A stretch of DNA of 64,000 nt. Source: Vagococcus_D sp963518325. GTDB lineage: Bacteria > Bacillota > Bacilli > Lactobacillales > Vagococcaceae. A program made the translations under genes and the position numbers. Of the stretch, positions 63,243 through 64,000 are shown piece by piece. The notes below the pieces were generated by a model that worked only from the letters and a program-made list of their open reading frames with translations, was not told where the DNA came from and did not search any database. Numbering within the stretch: the first letter of the stretch is position 1; each line of letters starts with the position of its first letter. The stretch lies in contig NZ_CAUQJB010000004.1 in the NCBI RefSeq assembly GCF_963518325.1, positions 233,203 through 297,202 of the forward strand, read 5' to 3'.

Positions 63243-63466
63243 CCACTCAAAAAAAGTTAGTCTTGACCTTTTTGGATGAAAACGGACGCAAAAGAACAAA
63301 AACACTCAATAAATTTATTAACGAAATTGATCCTGATGTATTAGCAGAACACTTAGCCACTATGCCTGGGAACTACGCTCAAAATTCCAAACGAAATGTT
63401 GCAAAATTAACTCACTGCATCCACGCTTCATACAAGCTGACTCATAAGTATTTACTATTTAAGTAA
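63239..63466 (+). CDS. Small DUF2922-like protein
   Basis: 75 residues; ATGA overlap with the preceding stop shows coupling. KKLVLTFLDENGRKRTKTLN matches the DUF2922 opening, but the C-terminal half (NVAKLTHCIHASYKLTHKYL) departs from the family. A third DUF2922-type gene in the locus. Possibly a diverged or fused remnant. Confidence 0.6.
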   Translation: MTTQKKLVLTFLDENGRKRTKTLNKFINEIDPDVLAEHLATMPGNYAQNSKRNVAKLTHCIHASYKLTHKYLLFK

Positions 63467-63534
63467 GAGCTTTAAAATGGCAACCCTTTCATTTTCGCTT
63501 GATTAGATAACCTAAATTTTCTTCCCCCCCCTTT

Positions 63535-63585
63535 AAATGTCGCCTTTAAAGGGATTGATTGAAACAACCTTTCATCCATTAGTTT
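63535..63585. repeat. 51-bp direct repeat, copy 1
   Basis: Matches 63950-64000 with two mismatches in 51 bp; starts AAATGTCGCCTTTAAAGGGA. The second copy is cut by the window edge. Confidence 0.85.
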
Positions 63586-63648
63586 CAGTTAAAAAGTTAA
63601 GCATTATCACCTATTAACACATTTTTAACGTCACAAATCATTACCTTT

Positions 63649-63673
63649 AGATGTACGCTTAAAGCGTACATCT
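63649..63673. promoter_or_regulatory. 25-bp perfect palindrome
   Basis: Two 12-bp arms, AGATGTACGCTT and its complement, around one base. The loop is too short for a normal terminator and no T-run follows, so a protein-binding site is more likely. Confidence 0.55.
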
Positions 63674-63711
63674 CTGTCATTTTAAGTAACATTAAAAAAC
63701 TTAAGCAAGCA

Positions 63712-63823
63712 GGTCATTCCCTTAGATAAGTCAGATAAGCATCTGCCAAGAGTCAAAGGGTCAGCTTTTTCAACTGACGGTTTAACGAAGAACCTGACTA
63801 AGTTGCCACTCTAAGGAATGACC
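63712..63823. ncRNA. Foldable 112-nt segment, candidate structured RNA
   Basis: Ends pair over 14 bp with one bulge (GGTCATTCCCTTAGA / TCTAAGGAATGACC). Inside are AGTCAG/CTGACT and a GTCAG/CTGAC hairpin, which would give a branched fold. No coding frame. No known RNA family recognised, and the strand is not determined. Confidence 0.35.
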
Positions 63824-63949
63824 CAGCATTTAGAAAGAAGCAACAAGGTAGTGAATCGAAGAAGCCTCAGAGATTGACGAATTGGAAGCCCTTGGTTAGT
63901 GACTATTTAATAGGAACAAACATAACAAATCGATTACGCTCCACAGACC

Positions 63950-64000
63950 AAATGTCGCCTTTAAAGGGATTGACTGAAACAACCTTTCATCTATTAGTTT
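63950..64000. repeat. 51-bp direct repeat, copy 2 (reaches window edge)
   Basis: Pairs with 63535-63585, 415 bp away. May continue beyond the window. Confidence 0.85.

Overview
The window is low-GC Firmicutes DNA. ATG starts sit behind strong AGGAGG-type ribosome sites, intrinsic terminators are T-rich, and the gene families (MalX/MalY, GH65 phosphorylase, ABC-F, GH25-LysM lysin, DUF1659/DUF2922, VanRS-like two-component pair) point to Lactobacillales. An Enterococcaceae or Carnobacteriaceae member, possibly Vagococcus, is the best guess; the genus cannot be fixed from this sequence alone.

Layout. 1-0.6 kb: start of an ABC-F ATPase gene behind its own promoter, a 41-codon leader peptide and stacked hairpins (attenuation leader). 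0.8-5.7 kb: cardiolipin synthase, then an envelope operon (GT2-GtrA, phosphodiester glycosidase, membrane protein, C39-like peptidase). 5.7-18.1 kb: disaccharide use. This holds a LacI repressor, a MalEFG-type ABC importer, a GH65 phosphorylase, two small membrane proteins and a divergent beta-phosphoglucomutase, with palindromic operators, followed by an RpiR regulator with a MalX-type PTS permease and MalY. 18.8-27.1 kb: CPBP protease, topoisomerase III, a short-chain dehydrogenase, a lipoprotein, GalE and two membrane proteins.

27.7-46 kb: a complete Gram-positive type IV pilus locus on the minus strand (PilV/W/X-like minor pilins, PilB, PilT, PilC, major pilin, PilD, PilM, PilN, PilO) ending in a 1.1-kresidue C-type-lectin surface protein. 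Downstream lie three serine-recombinase-like proteins that all lack the catalytic serine and the active-site arginines; two keep a C-terminal helix-turn-helix. A 5'-truncated paralogous lectin gene sits at the upstream end. 46.4-48 kb: a tyrosine integrase between two inverted hairpin repeats.

48.7-58.3 kb: a RiPP (ribosomally made, modified peptide) locus: exporter, 64-residue six-cysteine precursor, radical-SAM/SPASM maturase, VanRS-like two-component system, lipoprotein and a MacAB-like efflux system. Promoters of the maturase operon and of the efflux/regulator operon share direct repeats of TTAAG at exact 11-bp spacing just upstream of the -35; the maturase promoter also has a Fur-box-like palindrome over its -10.

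58.5-63.5 kb: a holin/GH25-LysM lysin cassette bracketed by two DUF1659/DUF2922 gene pairs, divergent from a ComK-like gene with another DUF2922-like gene. The two divergent promoters carry the same 10-bp element repeated at 20-bp spacing, ending 4 bp before each -35. This suggests one activator, perhaps of LytTR type, turns on a ComK-like regulator and a lysis cassette together. The last 0.5 kb is non-coding, with a 25-bp palindrome, a 112-nt foldable segment and a 51-bp direct repeat.
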